From positions 1 through 42,714 of the forward strand of contig JAGKXD010000026.1 of NCBI GenBank assembly GCA_021151525.1: 42,714 nt of DNA. Reading direction: 5' to 3'. Each line of letters begins with the position of its first letter. Position 1 is the stretch's first letter. A program made the position numbers and the translations under genes. A model generated the notes under the pieces. It did not search any database, was not told the origin of the DNA, and saw only the letters and a list, made by a program, of their open reading frames with translations. Positions 1 through 8,176 of this stretch are shown here, piece by piece. This stretch comes from Cellvibrionaceae bacterium (GTDB lineage Bacteria > Pseudomonadota > Gammaproteobacteria > Pseudomonadales > Cellvibrionaceae).

Positions 1-55
1 TGTAAACACAACTTTACATAGATTAAAAATCTTTTAAAGGATGAGTTAAATTTGT

Positions 56-82
56 TTGACAACGTTGTCTCAAGGGGATAAT
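56..82 (+). promoter_or_regulatory. Probable sigma70 promoter of the nagK-nagP-nagX operon
   Basis: A perfect -35 hexamer TTGACA (56-61) is followed by GATAAT (77-82), a 5/6 match to the -10 hexamer. The spacer is 15 bp, or 16 if the -10 is read one base later, which is slightly short. The -35 overlaps the NagR operator at 58-69, so bound repressor would block polymerase. Transcription would start near position 89, giving a leader of about 170 nt before nagK. The placement is inferred from sequence only. Confidence 0.6.
57..73. promoter_or_regulatory. NagR operator 1 (LacI-family palindrome)
   Basis: The 12-bp perfect palindrome GACAACGTTGTC lies at 58-69. The 17-mer TGACAACGTTGTCTCAA (57-73) recurs, on the opposite strand, at 28011-28027 between nagR and nagB-II. 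A central CG within an even palindrome is typical of LacI-family operators. Two identical copies, each upstream of a GlcNAc catabolic block, make NagR the obvious ligand. That assignment is an inference from position and identity. Confidence 0.85.
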
Positions 83-140
83 CTAACCCTGTGTTATATG
101 TTTGTTGCTAGTGTTCGTATGTTGTTGAGTCAATCCTCTT

Positions 141-169
141 GTTGGTGTCGCAAGGCACCAACTTTTTTT
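141..169 (+). terminator. Intrinsic-terminator-like hairpin in the nagK leader
   Basis: The stem GTTGGTG (141-147) pairs with CACCAAC (156-162) across an 8-nt loop and is followed directly by seven T residues (163-169). An outer pairing ATGTTGTT (119-126) with AACAACAT (170-177) encloses it. The hairpin lies after the predicted transcription start and before nagK. It could therefore attenuate the operon or end a short leader transcript; it could also be a relic. No competing antiterminator was convincingly identified. Confidence 0.6.
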
Positions 170-263
170 AACAACATCTAACAGGCGTTTGCAGCTATTC
201 TAAAAAGCAAATGTTGTAGTTGTTCTTGTTTGTGTGAATTTTACGGTTGTAAATGAGGTTATC

Positions 264-1166
264 ATGGGAAAAATGCCAAATCTTGGTTCCGAACAGCTTT
301 TCATCGGCATCGACGGTGGCGGTACAAAATGCCGTGCGCGTATATTTGCTGCTGACGATAAAGTGTTGGGTACAGGTGTAGGTGGTCCCGCCAATCCATT
401 GCACGGTCAATCACAAGCAAAAGCTTCTATTTTGCAGGCTGTTGAAATGGCACTGACTGAAGCAGGTTTACCTAATTCTGACGCAGGCAATTTAATTGCT
501 GGCGTGGGTTTGGCAGGCGTTAATTTGCCAAGCTTATTTGAGGTGATGAACACGTGGCATCATCCATTCAAAAAAATGTATCTCACTACCGATTTGCACA
601 TAGCTTGTTTAGGTGCGCACACCAGTGACGAAGGTGCGGTAATGATCGCTGGTACAGGTTCATGCGGCTATTCGTACGTAAAAGGTAAGGCAACTATTCT
701 TGGCGCGCACGGTTTTCCTTTTGGTGATAAATGCAGTGGTGCATGGATTGGTTTAGAGGCGGTAAAAGCAGTTTTATTGGCCTCAGATAATCTAGGCCCG
801 CAAACTATGCTCAATGATTTAATTGGTGATCACCTCAATGCAAAAGGCGTGATGATTGTCGATAAGATGGGCGCCGCAAAATCCAGCGATTACGCGCAGC
901 TCGCTCGCTTTGTGTTAGAAGCTGCCGATTTGAAAGATGAGGTTGCGGTAAACATTATGCGTGAAGGCGCAGATTATATGAGTGCCGTGGCGGAAAAATT
1001 GTGGGAGACTGAACCCGGCCGCATGTCGCTGATTGGTGGCTTGTCGGGGCGCTTAATGCCGTGGTTGAAGCCCAGTGTTGCGGCAAGCCTGTCCAATCCT
1101 ATTAGCCAGCCAGAATTTGGTGCTGTGTATTTTGCCAAGCAGCAATTTGTGTTGGAATCGCACTAA
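264..1166 (+). CDS. nagK: N-acetylglucosamine kinase, BadF/BadG/BcrA/BcrD ATPase family
   Basis: This enzyme is predicted to phosphorylate cytoplasmic GlcNAc to GlcNAc-6-phosphate with ATP, the step after NagP-mediated import. The 300-residue protein has the sugar-kinase/actin-fold phosphate-1 motif DGGGTK at residues 17-22 and an AGTGS phosphate-2 motif near residue 130. Its length is normal for the family. ATG at 264 was chosen because GAGG (255-258) lies 5 nt upstream. An in-frame GTG at 234 would add ten residues without a ribosome-binding site. It is the first gene of a nagK-nagP-nagX operon behind a NagR operator. Family membership is clear. The GlcNAc specificity rests on the neighbours nagP, nagX, nagA and nagB-II and on the shared operator; alone, the sequence could be a glucosamine kinase. 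Confidence 0.88.
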   Translation: MGKMPNLGSEQLFIGIDGGGTKCRARIFAADDKVLGTGVGGPANPLHGQSQAKASILQAVEMALTEAGLPNSDAGNLIAGVGLAGVNLPSLFEVMNTWHHPFKKMYLTTDLHIACLGAHTSDEGAVMIAGTGSCGYSYVKGKATILGAHGFPFGDKCSGAWIGLEAVKAVLLASDNLGPQTMLNDLIGDHLNAKGVMIVDKMGAAKSSDYAQLARFVLEAADLKDEVAVNIMREGADYMSAVAEKLWETEPGRMSLIGGLSGRLMPWLKPSVAASLSNPISQPEFGAVYFAKQQFVLESH

Positions 1167-1270
1167 TTTTTCACGCTTAAATTATCAGCGTCTTCTGTTC
1201 AAATAGTCACGTGTTTAAATAAAGTAATAATTACAAGCTTGCGCGAGCGAGCATCACGAGGATCCTTATC

Positions 1271-2605
1271 ATGAATGCATCTGCCCAAGCCGCGCCCAAA
1301 AGTGCGGCGAGTAACACCAGTACTTTTATTCCTATGGTGATTATTGGTACCTTATTTTTTGTTTTTGGTTTTGTGACTTGGCTAAATGGTTCTCTCATCC
1401 CGTTTTTGAAAATTGCTTGCGAGCTGAATGAGTTTCAAGCATTGCTAGTAACCTTCGCGTTTTATATTGCCTACACTTTTATGGCTTTACCTGCTTCTGT
1501 TGTGCTGCGCAAAATTGGGTTTAAAACGGGCATGGTTGTTGGGCTTGGTGTCATGGCGCTCGGTGCACTCTTATTTATTCCTGCGGCAAAGTCTTCAACC
1601 TATATTTTATTTTTGACGGCATTGTTTGTATTGGGGGCAGGTTTGACTCTGCTGCAAACTGCATCAAATCCTTATATTGTTTGTATTGGTCCGCGTGAAA
1701 GTGCTGCTATGCGAATCAGCATTATGGGATTAATTAATAAATCTGCTGGTGTTTTGGTTCCATTGTTGTTCACTGCGTGGATTCTTACAGGGATGGATCA
1801 ATTTTCTGCGGATGCCTTGGCTGCGTTGGATACAAATGCACGAGCAGAACGTTTATCAGAATTATCCTCGCGTTTAGTAACTCCTTACATCGTTATGGCG
1901 CTTGTGCTTATTGCGCTTATGGCATTCGTACATTTTTCACCGTTGGCAGAATTGGATTTAAATGATGAATCTGAACAGGCGCCAAATCAAAAGTTAGGTG
2001 TACTGCAATTTCCGCAATTGATATTGGGTACGATTGCATTGTTTTTATACGTGGGTGTGGAAGTAATTGCGGGCGATACCATTGGTTTATATGGTCGTCA
2101 CCTTGGCGTAGCAAATTTTGGTTCACTCACGTCTTACACCATGGCATTTATGGTGTTGGGTTACATTGTTGGAGTTGCCTGCATTCCAAAGTATCTTAGC
2201 CAAGCGAATGCGCTTTTGTTGTCGGCGGTTTCTGGCTTCGTATTTGTGGCGGGCGTTATGTTTTCATCCGCGACTGATACGAGTGTGTCGCAAGTTCTAT
2301 TTGCTTGGGCGGGTGTTCCTGCTATTCCTAATACTGTGGTGTTTTTAGCATTGCTCGGTTTTGCTAACGCTTTAGTTTGGCCAGCTATTTGGCCTCTTGC
2401 GTTGGAAGGCTTGGGTAAATTCACGAGTACTGGTTCTGCACTCTTAATTATGGGAATTGCTGGTGGTGCCTTGTTACCACTTTTATACGGCCACTTTGCA
2501 CATGCTAGCGGCAATAGCCAAATCTCCTATTGGGTTATGTTGCCCTGCTATGCATTTATTTTATTCTACGCGCTTAAGGGACATAAGCTAAGAAGTTGGA
2601 AGTAA
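1271..2605 (+). CDS. nagP: GlcNAc inner-membrane permease, MFS (FucP/NagP-type)
   Basis: This is a major facilitator of the FucP-like sugar:proton symporter group, predicted to carry GlcNAc across the inner membrane. The 444-residue protein is almost wholly hydrophobic, with about 12 membrane segments. The first begins around residue 20 (FIPMVIIGTLFFVFGFVTW), and a polar central loop lies near residues 225-240. The motif FGFVTWLNGSLIPFL is typical of FucP-type transporters. GAGG lies 9 nt before the ATG. It follows nagK by about 100 nt and precedes nagX, the order seen in GlcNAc operons of Shewanella and relatives. The family is secure; the substrate is inferred from the operon. Confidence 0.88.
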   Translation: MNASAQAAPKSAASNTSTFIPMVIIGTLFFVFGFVTWLNGSLIPFLKIACELNEFQALLVTFAFYIAYTFMALPASVVLRKIGFKTGMVVGLGVMALGALLFIPAAKSSTYILFLTALFVLGAGLTLLQTASNPYIVCIGPRESAAMRISIMGLINKSAGVLVPLLFTAWILTGMDQFSADALAALDTNARAERLSELSSRLVTPYIVMALVLIALMAFVHFSPLAELDLNDESEQAPNQKLGVLQFPQLILGTIALFLYVGVEVIAGDTIGLYGRHLGVANFGSLTSYTMAFMVLGYIVGVACIPKYLSQANALLLSAVSGFVFVAGVMFSSATDTSVSQVLFAWAGVPAIPNTVVFLALLGFANALVWPAIWPLALEGLGKFTSTGSALLIMGIAGGALLPLLYGHFAHASGNSQISYWVMLPCYAFILFYALKGHKLRSWK

Positions 2606-2659
2606 TATACGTTCGGTCAATATTGAAAAATAAAAAATTAAACTAATAACGAGGTCGTC

Positions 2660-3736
2660 ATGGTTAAGCAACGTTTTCCCGCGCTAGATATTATGCGCGG
2701 CCTCACCTTAGCGCTAATGATTTTGGTAAATACACCAGGATCATGGAATTATGTTTACGCTCCACTCTTGCATGCCGACTGGCATGGATTTACGCCCACC
2801 GATTTTATTTTCCCGTTCTTTTTATTCATGGTGGGTGCTGCCTTATTTTTCTCCCAGCGCTCGCTGATGCAGCCGCAGGTTACTGCGGGTGATCGCCACA
2901 AAAAAATTATCAAACGCGCGGTGCTTTTGTTTGCGATAGGTTTGTTCCTGAATATATTCCCGTTTGTTAAACCGCTGGATGAAATTCGTATTCTCGGGGT
3001 TTTGCAGCGTATCGCTTTGGCTTATATGTTTGCAGCATTTATTGTGTTGTACTCGGGTGCCAAGTTGCGTTGGTTGATTTGTGCTGTGTTGCTCTTGGGC
3101 TATTGGGCACTATTGCAAATCAGTGATCAGCCTTATTCGCTTGAAGGTTCTGTGGTTCGCCAATTCGACCTAGCTGTGTTGGGCGCAAGCCACTTGTGGC
3201 ATGGGAAGGGCATAGCCTTTGACCCTGAAGGTTTGCTGAGTACGTTGCCGTCTATTGTGAACGTTTTGTTGGGTTTTGAAGTTGCTCGTATTTTATCGAC
3301 AGGCGGTTCAGGTGCGCTAAAGAAATTGGCTGTACTCGGGGTGTCGCTAATTGTAACTGCATTAGTTTGGAATACATATTTCCCTATCAATAAATCACTC
3401 TGGACCAGCCCATTTGTGTTAATTACTTCTGGCGCGGGTATAGTTGTGCTCTTGTCGCTCGTAGCATTAGAAAAAACACCGGTAAAATGGGCATTGGGAT
3501 TCTTCACGCCCTTCGGTAAAAATCCACTGTTTATTTATGCGCTCTCCTTTATGTGGGAGACGCTTATGTACACCTTAAAAATTGGCGATCAAACTTATTA
3601 CGACTTTTTCTATCAACAGTTGTGCCGTTTTTTGGATGTTTATAATGCTTCTCTACTATTTGCGCTCATCCACGTTTTTCTGTTCTGGTGTGTAGCCAAA
3701 TTCATGGATAAGAAAAACATTACCATCTCGCTCTAA
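2660..3736 (+). CDS. nagX: NagX-like membrane protein (DUF5009 / COG4299, heparan-alpha-glucosaminide N-acetyltransferase-like)
   Basis: This 358-residue polytopic membrane protein resembles the transmembrane acyltransferase-like COG4299 family. The N-terminus ALDIMRGLTLALMILVNTPG followed by the HADWHGFTPTDFIFPFFLF region is the family signature, and about ten hydrophobic segments follow. Bacterial homologues recur in GlcNAc/chitin operons as NagX. The eukaryotic relative acetylates terminal glucosamine across the lysosomal membrane, but the bacterial role is not settled. GAGG lies before the ATG. The gene sits 54 nt after nagP, is probably last in the nagKPX transcript, and is followed by a strong hairpin at 3751-3823. 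Family identity is strong; its role in GlcNAc metabolism is inferred from position. Confidence 0.82.
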   Translation: MVKQRFPALDIMRGLTLALMILVNTPGSWNYVYAPLLHADWHGFTPTDFIFPFFLFMVGAALFFSQRSLMQPQVTAGDRHKKIIKRAVLLFAIGLFLNIFPFVKPLDEIRILGVLQRIALAYMFAAFIVLYSGAKLRWLICAVLLLGYWALLQISDQPYSLEGSVVRQFDLAVLGASHLWHGKGIAFDPEGLLSTLPSIVNVLLGFEVARILSTGGSGALKKLAVLGVSLIVTALVWNTYFPINKSLWTSPFVLITSGAGIVVLLSLVALEKTPVKWALGFFTPFGKNPLFIYALSFMWETLMYTLKIGDQTYYDFFYQQLCRFLDVYNASLLFALIHVFLFWCVAKFMDKKNITISL

Positions 3737-3750
3737 TTAGAAACACCAAT

Positions 3751-3823
3751 AAAAAATCCTTTAGCTACCTTCTTGCTGATTGATATGTTTCAATAAGCAA
3801 AAGGATACCTAAAGGATTTTTTT
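3751..3823. terminator. Long hairpin, probable bidirectional terminator, overlapping the next gene's initiation region
   Basis: The outer arms AAAAAATCCTTTAG (3751-3764) and CTAAAGGATTTTTT (3809-3822) are perfectly complementary. An imperfect inner stem continues (TACCTTCTTGCT against AGCAAAAGGATA) down to an ATTGA/TCAAT closing pair. A-rich and T-rich flanks make it a good terminator for nagX. The right arm contains the AAGGA that would serve as ribosome-binding site for the ATG at 3824, so the structure could also mask that start. Confidence 0.7.
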
Positions 3824-4990
3824 ATGTCTTATGCTGCAATCATACTAGGCTTATGCCAGTTTCTCTTTATGTCTGCCATTGCTGTTGGCATAGCCTTCAA
3901 TGCGCTGGTGGGCAAGGCATTAGCTCCTTCACCAGCCCTAGCAACATTTCCATTGTTCTTTATGATGGGCAGCACCGCAGTCTTAACCCTTTCCATGCCG
4001 AGAATTTTAGCTGCAGCCGGTTATCGTAAAACGTTTATTGCCGGAGCGATTATGGGCGTAATGGGTGGCTTGCTTGCAGTATTGGCAAATCTCCATCACT
4101 CATTTGTTTTATTCTGTTTGGCGGGGCTATTGATGGGACTCTATCAAGCCTCTGCAATGTATTATCGCTTTGCAGCGGCAGATGCAGTTTCTGCTGAACA
4201 TAAAAGCGCTGCAATTGCTTGGGTGCTAAATGGTGGAATATTAGCGGCGCTTATGGGGCCGTTAATTGGTAGTCACAGTTTGCATTTTTTCAGCGTAGAT
4301 TATGTTGGGTCTTATTCGGCAACGGCATTGCTTGCGTTTATTGCATTGCCACTTTTATTGTTTGTGCCTTTACCATCGCGTAACGCTGCGGTGAGCTTGC
4401 CTAAGTTTTCATTTAGGGTCATAAATTTCAACGCCTTTAGTGCCATGTTATTTTGTACGAGTGGCTACGCCATGATGGGCATGGTGATGTTGGCAAGTCC
4501 TTTGGCTATGTCAGGTTGCGGCTATCATCCGCAAGACGCTGCCAGCGTTATTCAGTGGCATTTGTTAGGAATGTTCGCCCCTTCGCTTGTAACAGGAAAA
4601 TTAATTGGTCGTTTTGGTGCTCAACGAATTGCGTTAACCGGCGTTGTTGTTTTATTGCTCGGTTGCGCTGTGGCCTTATTTGGAACTCATTTAACGATAT
4701 TTCATTTGTCGTTGCTAATTGTGGGTGTCGGCTGGAACTTTATGTATATGGGCGGCAGTACTTCGCTGACGCAAATTGCTGATATAGGTTTGCGCAGCCG
4801 ACTGCAATCTATCAATGAGTTTGTTACCTTTGCGTGCATCACCATTATCTCTGGCTTAACCGGTTGGCTTTATGAGAGCCTAGGTTGGCAAGTGATTCTG
4901 TATATTGCAGTAACTTTATTGTTGGCGGTTATTGCCAGTATTTTAATTGGACAATACCGCCAATCGATTTCTGCGGGAAACATAAGTTAG
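3824..4990 (+). CDS. MFS transporter of unknown substrate
   Basis: This 388-residue protein has about 12 hydrophobic segments spread over its whole length. The RKTF element after the second segment (GYRKTFIAGAIMG) and a second-half GRFGAQRIALTG element match the loop motifs of the major facilitator superfamily. It is unlike NagP in sequence. ATG 3824 follows AAGGA (3812-3816) by 7 nt, and both lie in the right arm of the 3751-3823 hairpin, so expression may be weak or conditional. The gene converges on the DUF6445 gene, and the two reading frames overlap by 3-4 bases around the stop codons (4987-4990). A sugar or drug exporter is possible; nothing in the sequence fixes the substrate. Confidence 0.8.
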   Translation: MSYAAIILGLCQFLFMSAIAVGIAFNALVGKALAPSPALATFPLFFMMGSTAVLTLSMPRILAAAGYRKTFIAGAIMGVMGGLLAVLANLHHSFVLFCLAGLLMGLYQASAMYYRFAAADAVSAEHKSAAIAWVLNGGILAALMGPLIGSHSLHFFSVDYVGSYSATALLAFIALPLLLFVPLPSRNAAVSLPKFSFRVINFNAFSAMLFCTSGYAMMGMVMLASPLAMSGCGYHPQDAASVIQWHLLGMFAPSLVTGKLIGRFGAQRIALTGVVVLLLGCAVALFGTHLTIFHLSLLIVGVGWNFMYMGGSTSLTQIADIGLRSRLQSINEFVTFACITIISGLTGWLYESLGWQVILYIAVTLLLAVIASILIGQYRQSISAGNIS

Positions 4991-5757
4991 TCGATTGCAA
5001 TTAAGGTGTTGGCTGTTAAGCGTCCTAATCTTGGGTTATCGCTTAAACCCGCGGTGGTTTGAATATTTCCAGAGTGCAAAATATTGCTGCGGTAAAAAAT
5101 CGCGCGGTTAAATTTCGCATCAATACTGGCGGTACGGGCAAATAGTTCTGTATCTCCATTAATATAATCAAAGGCTGTTCTATTACTCTGCATAACTTCG
5201 CTTTTAAGCAGCGGGGCATATTCCTGAATCCGTTGTGCATCCATAGTTTCAAAGCCGGTTTTGCGATGGCGATAGAAAGACGTTCCCCCAAATTTTGAAT
5301 CGCACAAGTAATGCACGCCGGCAATTTGATTGGGTAAATAGCTATCAAAATGTGGAACACTTTGAATGGGGCGTAAATCTTTAGCGGTATTGGTTGTGAG
5401 CGATAAAACGCTGGAAAGCAATTTAATATTTACGGTCAACTTTGAGCTAAATACCGTCCACATAGCTTCCATTAAATGTCGATAAATGTTTTCGGCGTAA
5501 ACCGGCGCAAGCGGCTTTCTAATACCGGGATAAAAATCTTTGGCGTCTTTTTGAAATGGATGACCAGCCTCTGCGTATTGGATTAAGGTTTCGGGCACTT
5601 TTAGCAGGTCATCAACAATAATGACTGGCTCTTGTTCTTGGCCAACATAAATAATCTCAACCGTTAAATCCGGGTTAATGGAAAAGTCGTAATGAGGTTC
5701 GCTGGCAACATAATTAATCGTTGGAGAAGCAACGTTTGGGCTAGTTGAAGATTGCAT
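4987..5757 (-). CDS. DUF6445 family protein, putative Fe(II)/2-oxoglutarate-oxygenase-like
   Basis: This 256-residue soluble protein has no signal peptide or membrane segment. The segment VPHFDSYLPNQIAGVHYL (residues 134-150), FGGTSFYRH (156-164) and ILHSGNI (226-232) give a His136-x-Asp138 pair and a distal His228. That pattern is used for iron by double-stranded beta-helix dioxygenases, and Arg244/Arg246 could hold a co-substrate. I recognise the family from its repeated occurrence beside TBDR, tryptophan-halogenase-like and SapC genes in Caulobacter, Xanthomonas and Alteromonadales relatives. It starts 2 nt after the SapC stop, so the two are probably translationally coupled, and it is the last gene of locus A. 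The oxygenase idea is inference; no activity is known to me. Confidence 0.75.
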   Translation of the reverse strand: MQSSTSPNVASPTINYVASEPHYDFSINPDLTVEIIYVGQEQEPVIIVDDLLKVPETLIQYAEAGHPFQKDAKDFYPGIRKPLAPVYAENIYRHLMEAMWTVFSSKLTVNIKLLSSVLSLTTNTAKDLRPIQSVPHFDSYLPNQIAGVHYLCDSKFGGTSFYRHRKTGFETMDAQRIQEYAPLLKSEVMQSNRTAFDYINGDTELFARTASIDAKFNRAIFYRSNILHSGNIQTTAGLSDNPRLGRLTANTLIAID

Positions 5758-5759
5758 AA

Positions 5760-6476
5760 TTAATTTCCAGCGAGGCTTTTGTTTTTCTTGTCGATTAATC
5801 CATAGATGTGCCCAAGTGATGTGATTATGGTGTAAATCGGGCGTAAATAGCCTTGCGCGTGCAGGCTGTTGATAGCATCTGGATGTAGGTTGTTTAAATT
5901 ATCCTCATTAATGGTGTATATGCCGTCCACACGTGTAGATTCACCATTTTCAAACGTGATTTCCAATTGCATAGGCTGTAATAATTTCAAAGTGGCGACG
6001 GTATTAATAAATGCTTGAGTCGCCGCTTCTCCGTTGATCAACTCAGCCAAAATAGATTTTATATTTTCCAGATAAAATGTTTCTTTGCCGGTTGAGTCAA
6101 ATATAGGCTCGCCTTGTTCTGCACCTATGCTTTGGTGCCCGGTATCAATGCAAATAACAAATTCATTTTCGTTTGATTCTGAATTGCCCAAAAAAAACGG
6201 TTGACGTCTGATTTGTAATGGTAGGTACAGCGCATTCCATTGGTTATGCTGAACAAATAAATTTTCACCGTCTTGAAACCCAAATAGCGCTACGCACGTA
6301 AATTTTCCCGTATCTTTATTTTTGGCAAATCCAATAGGAAATTGAACAGCGAGTTTTAAAAACTCGCTGAGCACTACAGGAACCATATTTAAATGGCCAC
6401 CTTGTGCTTCTGCAAGCTGAGTATTTACGCGAATGCTTTGATGAATACTATGGTCAAGTGCAACTAAATTGGACAT
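5760..6476 (-). CDS. SapC family protein
   Basis: This 238-residue protein matches the SapC family, with VVLSEFLKLAVQFPIGFAKN near residues 35-54, the WNALYLPLQIRRQPFF block near 80-95, and a C-terminal HAQGYLRPIYTIITSLGHI block near 208-226. The name comes from a Campylobacter S-layer locus, but no transport machinery is visible: the protein lacks a signal sequence and membrane segments. It starts 34 nt after the halogenase-like gene and is followed by DUF6445 with a 2-nt gap, so the three form one operon. In related bacteria this gene is a constant companion of sugar-type TBDRs. Family assignment is firm; the function is unknown. Confidence 0.85.
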   Translation of the reverse strand: MSNLVALDHSIHQSIRVNTQLAEAQGGHLNMVPVVLSEFLKLAVQFPIGFAKNKDTGKFTCVALFGFQDGENLFVQHNQWNALYLPLQIRRQPFFLGNSESNENEFVICIDTGHQSIGAEQGEPIFDSTGKETFYLENIKSILAELINGEAATQAFINTVATLKLLQPMQLEITFENGESTRVDGIYTINEDNLNNLHPDAINSLHAQGYLRPIYTIITSLGHIYGLIDKKNKSLAGN

Positions 6477-6510
6477 ACAATACCTTATATTTTCGGGGGC
6501 TTATTCTTTA

Positions 6511-8055
6511 TTAGACTGCGGCAAAACCATATTCGTGAATTTTATTAATAAGCTCACGATTAGTCGGCAACATACTTAGTGCCTTTTTTGTAGCCATAGC
6601 ATTTTGTGTGATTTGCTCCGCGGCTAAGCGCTGCTCTAAGTGTGTATGGGCAAGTAAATTGAAATCCATTTTAAACCCCATGCCGTACAACACATATTGA
6701 TAACTGGCGGCGGGAAACACTTCGTTGTTGCTGGTGAAATCGTGATTGTTTGGCGATCTATAGCGCCAAAGTTGCATAAGTTCTTTTAAACTATCAGGAA
6801 TAGTGTCCGGGTTGCGATTATCTGACCAAAATGCATTATCGGAGCGTTTGCTTAAAATGTAATGCAGCTTTAAAAAATCAATAATACGATCCCAACGATA
6901 CAGAAAGGTTTCGTTAAAGCGTTTGGCGGTAATATCCATAACCTCTCTACATGCTGGCAATTGCTCCGCAATCATTTCTGCTGAGAGTTCTATTAATACA
7001 ATCGCAGATGCTTCGAGCGGCTCTAAAAATCCCGCCGCTAAGCCTACGGCAACACAATTGTTTTTCCAAAATAATTTACGGTGGCCAGATTGAATGGGAA
7101 TTTTACGCGGCGATAAATCTTTTGCTGCGGGGCCAATATAATCGCGTAAAACTTGCTCGGCTTGATCGTGACTGGTGTGCTTGCTTGAGTAAACATAACC
7201 GGTGCCGCGTCTATGCACTAAACCTATATCCCAAATCCACCCAGCGGCTTGACCGGTTGAAATTGTGTGAGAGGCAATAGGCGAGTCTTCGTGTTCGTAG
7301 GGAACTTGTGCCGCTATGGCCGTATCAATAAAAAGTACATCACTTCTATCGATAAAAGGAGCTTGGAAATGTTTGCCTAATAACAGCGATGAAAAGCCCG
7401 TGCAATCTACAAATAAATCACCTGCAATTTCACCTTGCTGCTCAGTCGTTACAGATTTTATATCACGATTCTCAGCGGAGTTAACACTAATAACATTGCC
7501 TAAAATATGCGTTACGCCAAGTTTTTCTACACAATGTTTTTTTAGGAATTCTGCAAATTTTCCCGCATCAAGATGATAGGCATAGTTTGCGATTGACGCA
7601 TATTCAGCAGTGGTAATAAGTTTGGGAGCCAAACCTTTTTCACATACTTGCTCTTGGAAACAGACAGCATCTGAAAATGATTGGTGGCTAAATTCTTTTT
7701 GCCAATAGGGCGGTAAATCAACTTTATTAAACCCTTGCGGCAACATTAATGGATGATAATAAAAATCGTTGGGTGTGCCGTCTACCCATTTTGCGAATTT
7801 AGCACCTTGTTTAAAGGTTGCATCGCATTCGCGCATAAAATCCGTTTCAGAGATCCCCATTTTCATTAATGTGCTGCGCATGGTTGGCCATGTGCCTTCG
7901 CCTACGCCAATAATACTAATATTGGGTGATTCTATGAGTGTAACTTTTATTCCTGAGGTTGAATTAGATTTATGTTTGGCTGCAATACGACCGGCCGTAA
8001 GCCAGCCAGCGGTACCGCCACCCACAATCACAACTGATTTAATTGCTGTGCTCAT
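6511..8055 (-). CDS. Tryptophan-halogenase-family flavoprotein, locus A
   Basis: This 514-residue FAD-dependent monooxygenase-like protein belongs to the tryptophan halogenase family (PrnA-like). Visible motifs are the dinucleotide-binding VGGGTAGW at residues 11-18, Lys82 in ATFKQGAKF aligning with catalytic Lys79 of PrnA, and Glu348 in FLEPLEAS aligning with Glu346. The family WxWxIP motif reads GWIWDIGL (272-279), with Pro replaced by Gly, and the Ser after the catalytic Glu is Ala. It begins the halogenase-SapC-DUF6445 operon behind a terminator that follows the TBDR gene. TGGAG lies 5 nt before the ATG. Family membership is secure. Whether it halogenates anything, and what, cannot be said; the sugar-uptake setting argues against a classic tryptophan substrate. 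Confidence 0.88.
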   Translation of the reverse strand: MSTAIKSVVIVGGGTAGWLTAGRIAAKHKSNSTSGIKVTLIESPNISIIGVGEGTWPTMRSTLMKMGISETDFMRECDATFKQGAKFAKWVDGTPNDFYYHPLMLPQGFNKVDLPPYWQKEFSHQSFSDAVCFQEQVCEKGLAPKLITTAEYASIANYAYHLDAGKFAEFLKKHCVEKLGVTHILGNVISVNSAENRDIKSVTTEQQGEIAGDLFVDCTGFSSLLLGKHFQAPFIDRSDVLFIDTAIAAQVPYEHEDSPIASHTISTGQAAGWIWDIGLVHRRGTGYVYSSKHTSHDQAEQVLRDYIGPAAKDLSPRKIPIQSGHRKLFWKNNCVAVGLAAGFLEPLEASAIVLIELSAEMIAEQLPACREVMDITAKRFNETFLYRWDRIIDFLKLHYILSKRSDNAFWSDNRNPDTIPDSLKELMQLWRYRSPNNHDFTSNNEVFPAASYQYVLYGMGFKMDFNLLAHTHLEQRLAAEQITQNAMATKKALSMLPTNRELINKIHEYGFAAV

Positions 8056-8122
8056 AGTTTCTCCATTGCGTAACTTTATTATTGTGCTGCGATTTAAATT
8101 ATTAAATCATTCTTTCATAACG

Positions 8123-8153
8123 AAAAACGGGTTGCCAGAATTTCTGGCAACCC
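8123..8153 (-). terminator. Intrinsic terminator between the locus A TBDR and the halogenase operon
   Basis: GGGTTGCCAGAA (8129-8140) and TTCTGGCAACCC (8142-8153) form a 12-bp stem around one base. On the minus strand this is followed by GTTTTTCG. It lies 24 nt after the TBDR stop and about 70 nt before the halogenase-like start. It probably sets high TBDR and low downstream expression. Confidence 0.75.
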
Positions 8154-8176
8154 AAAGTGAGGAGCGCTACATGAAA

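Noticed and set aside
234..263. GTG start of nagK at 234
   Set aside because: No ribosome-binding site; GAGG is correctly spaced for ATG 264.
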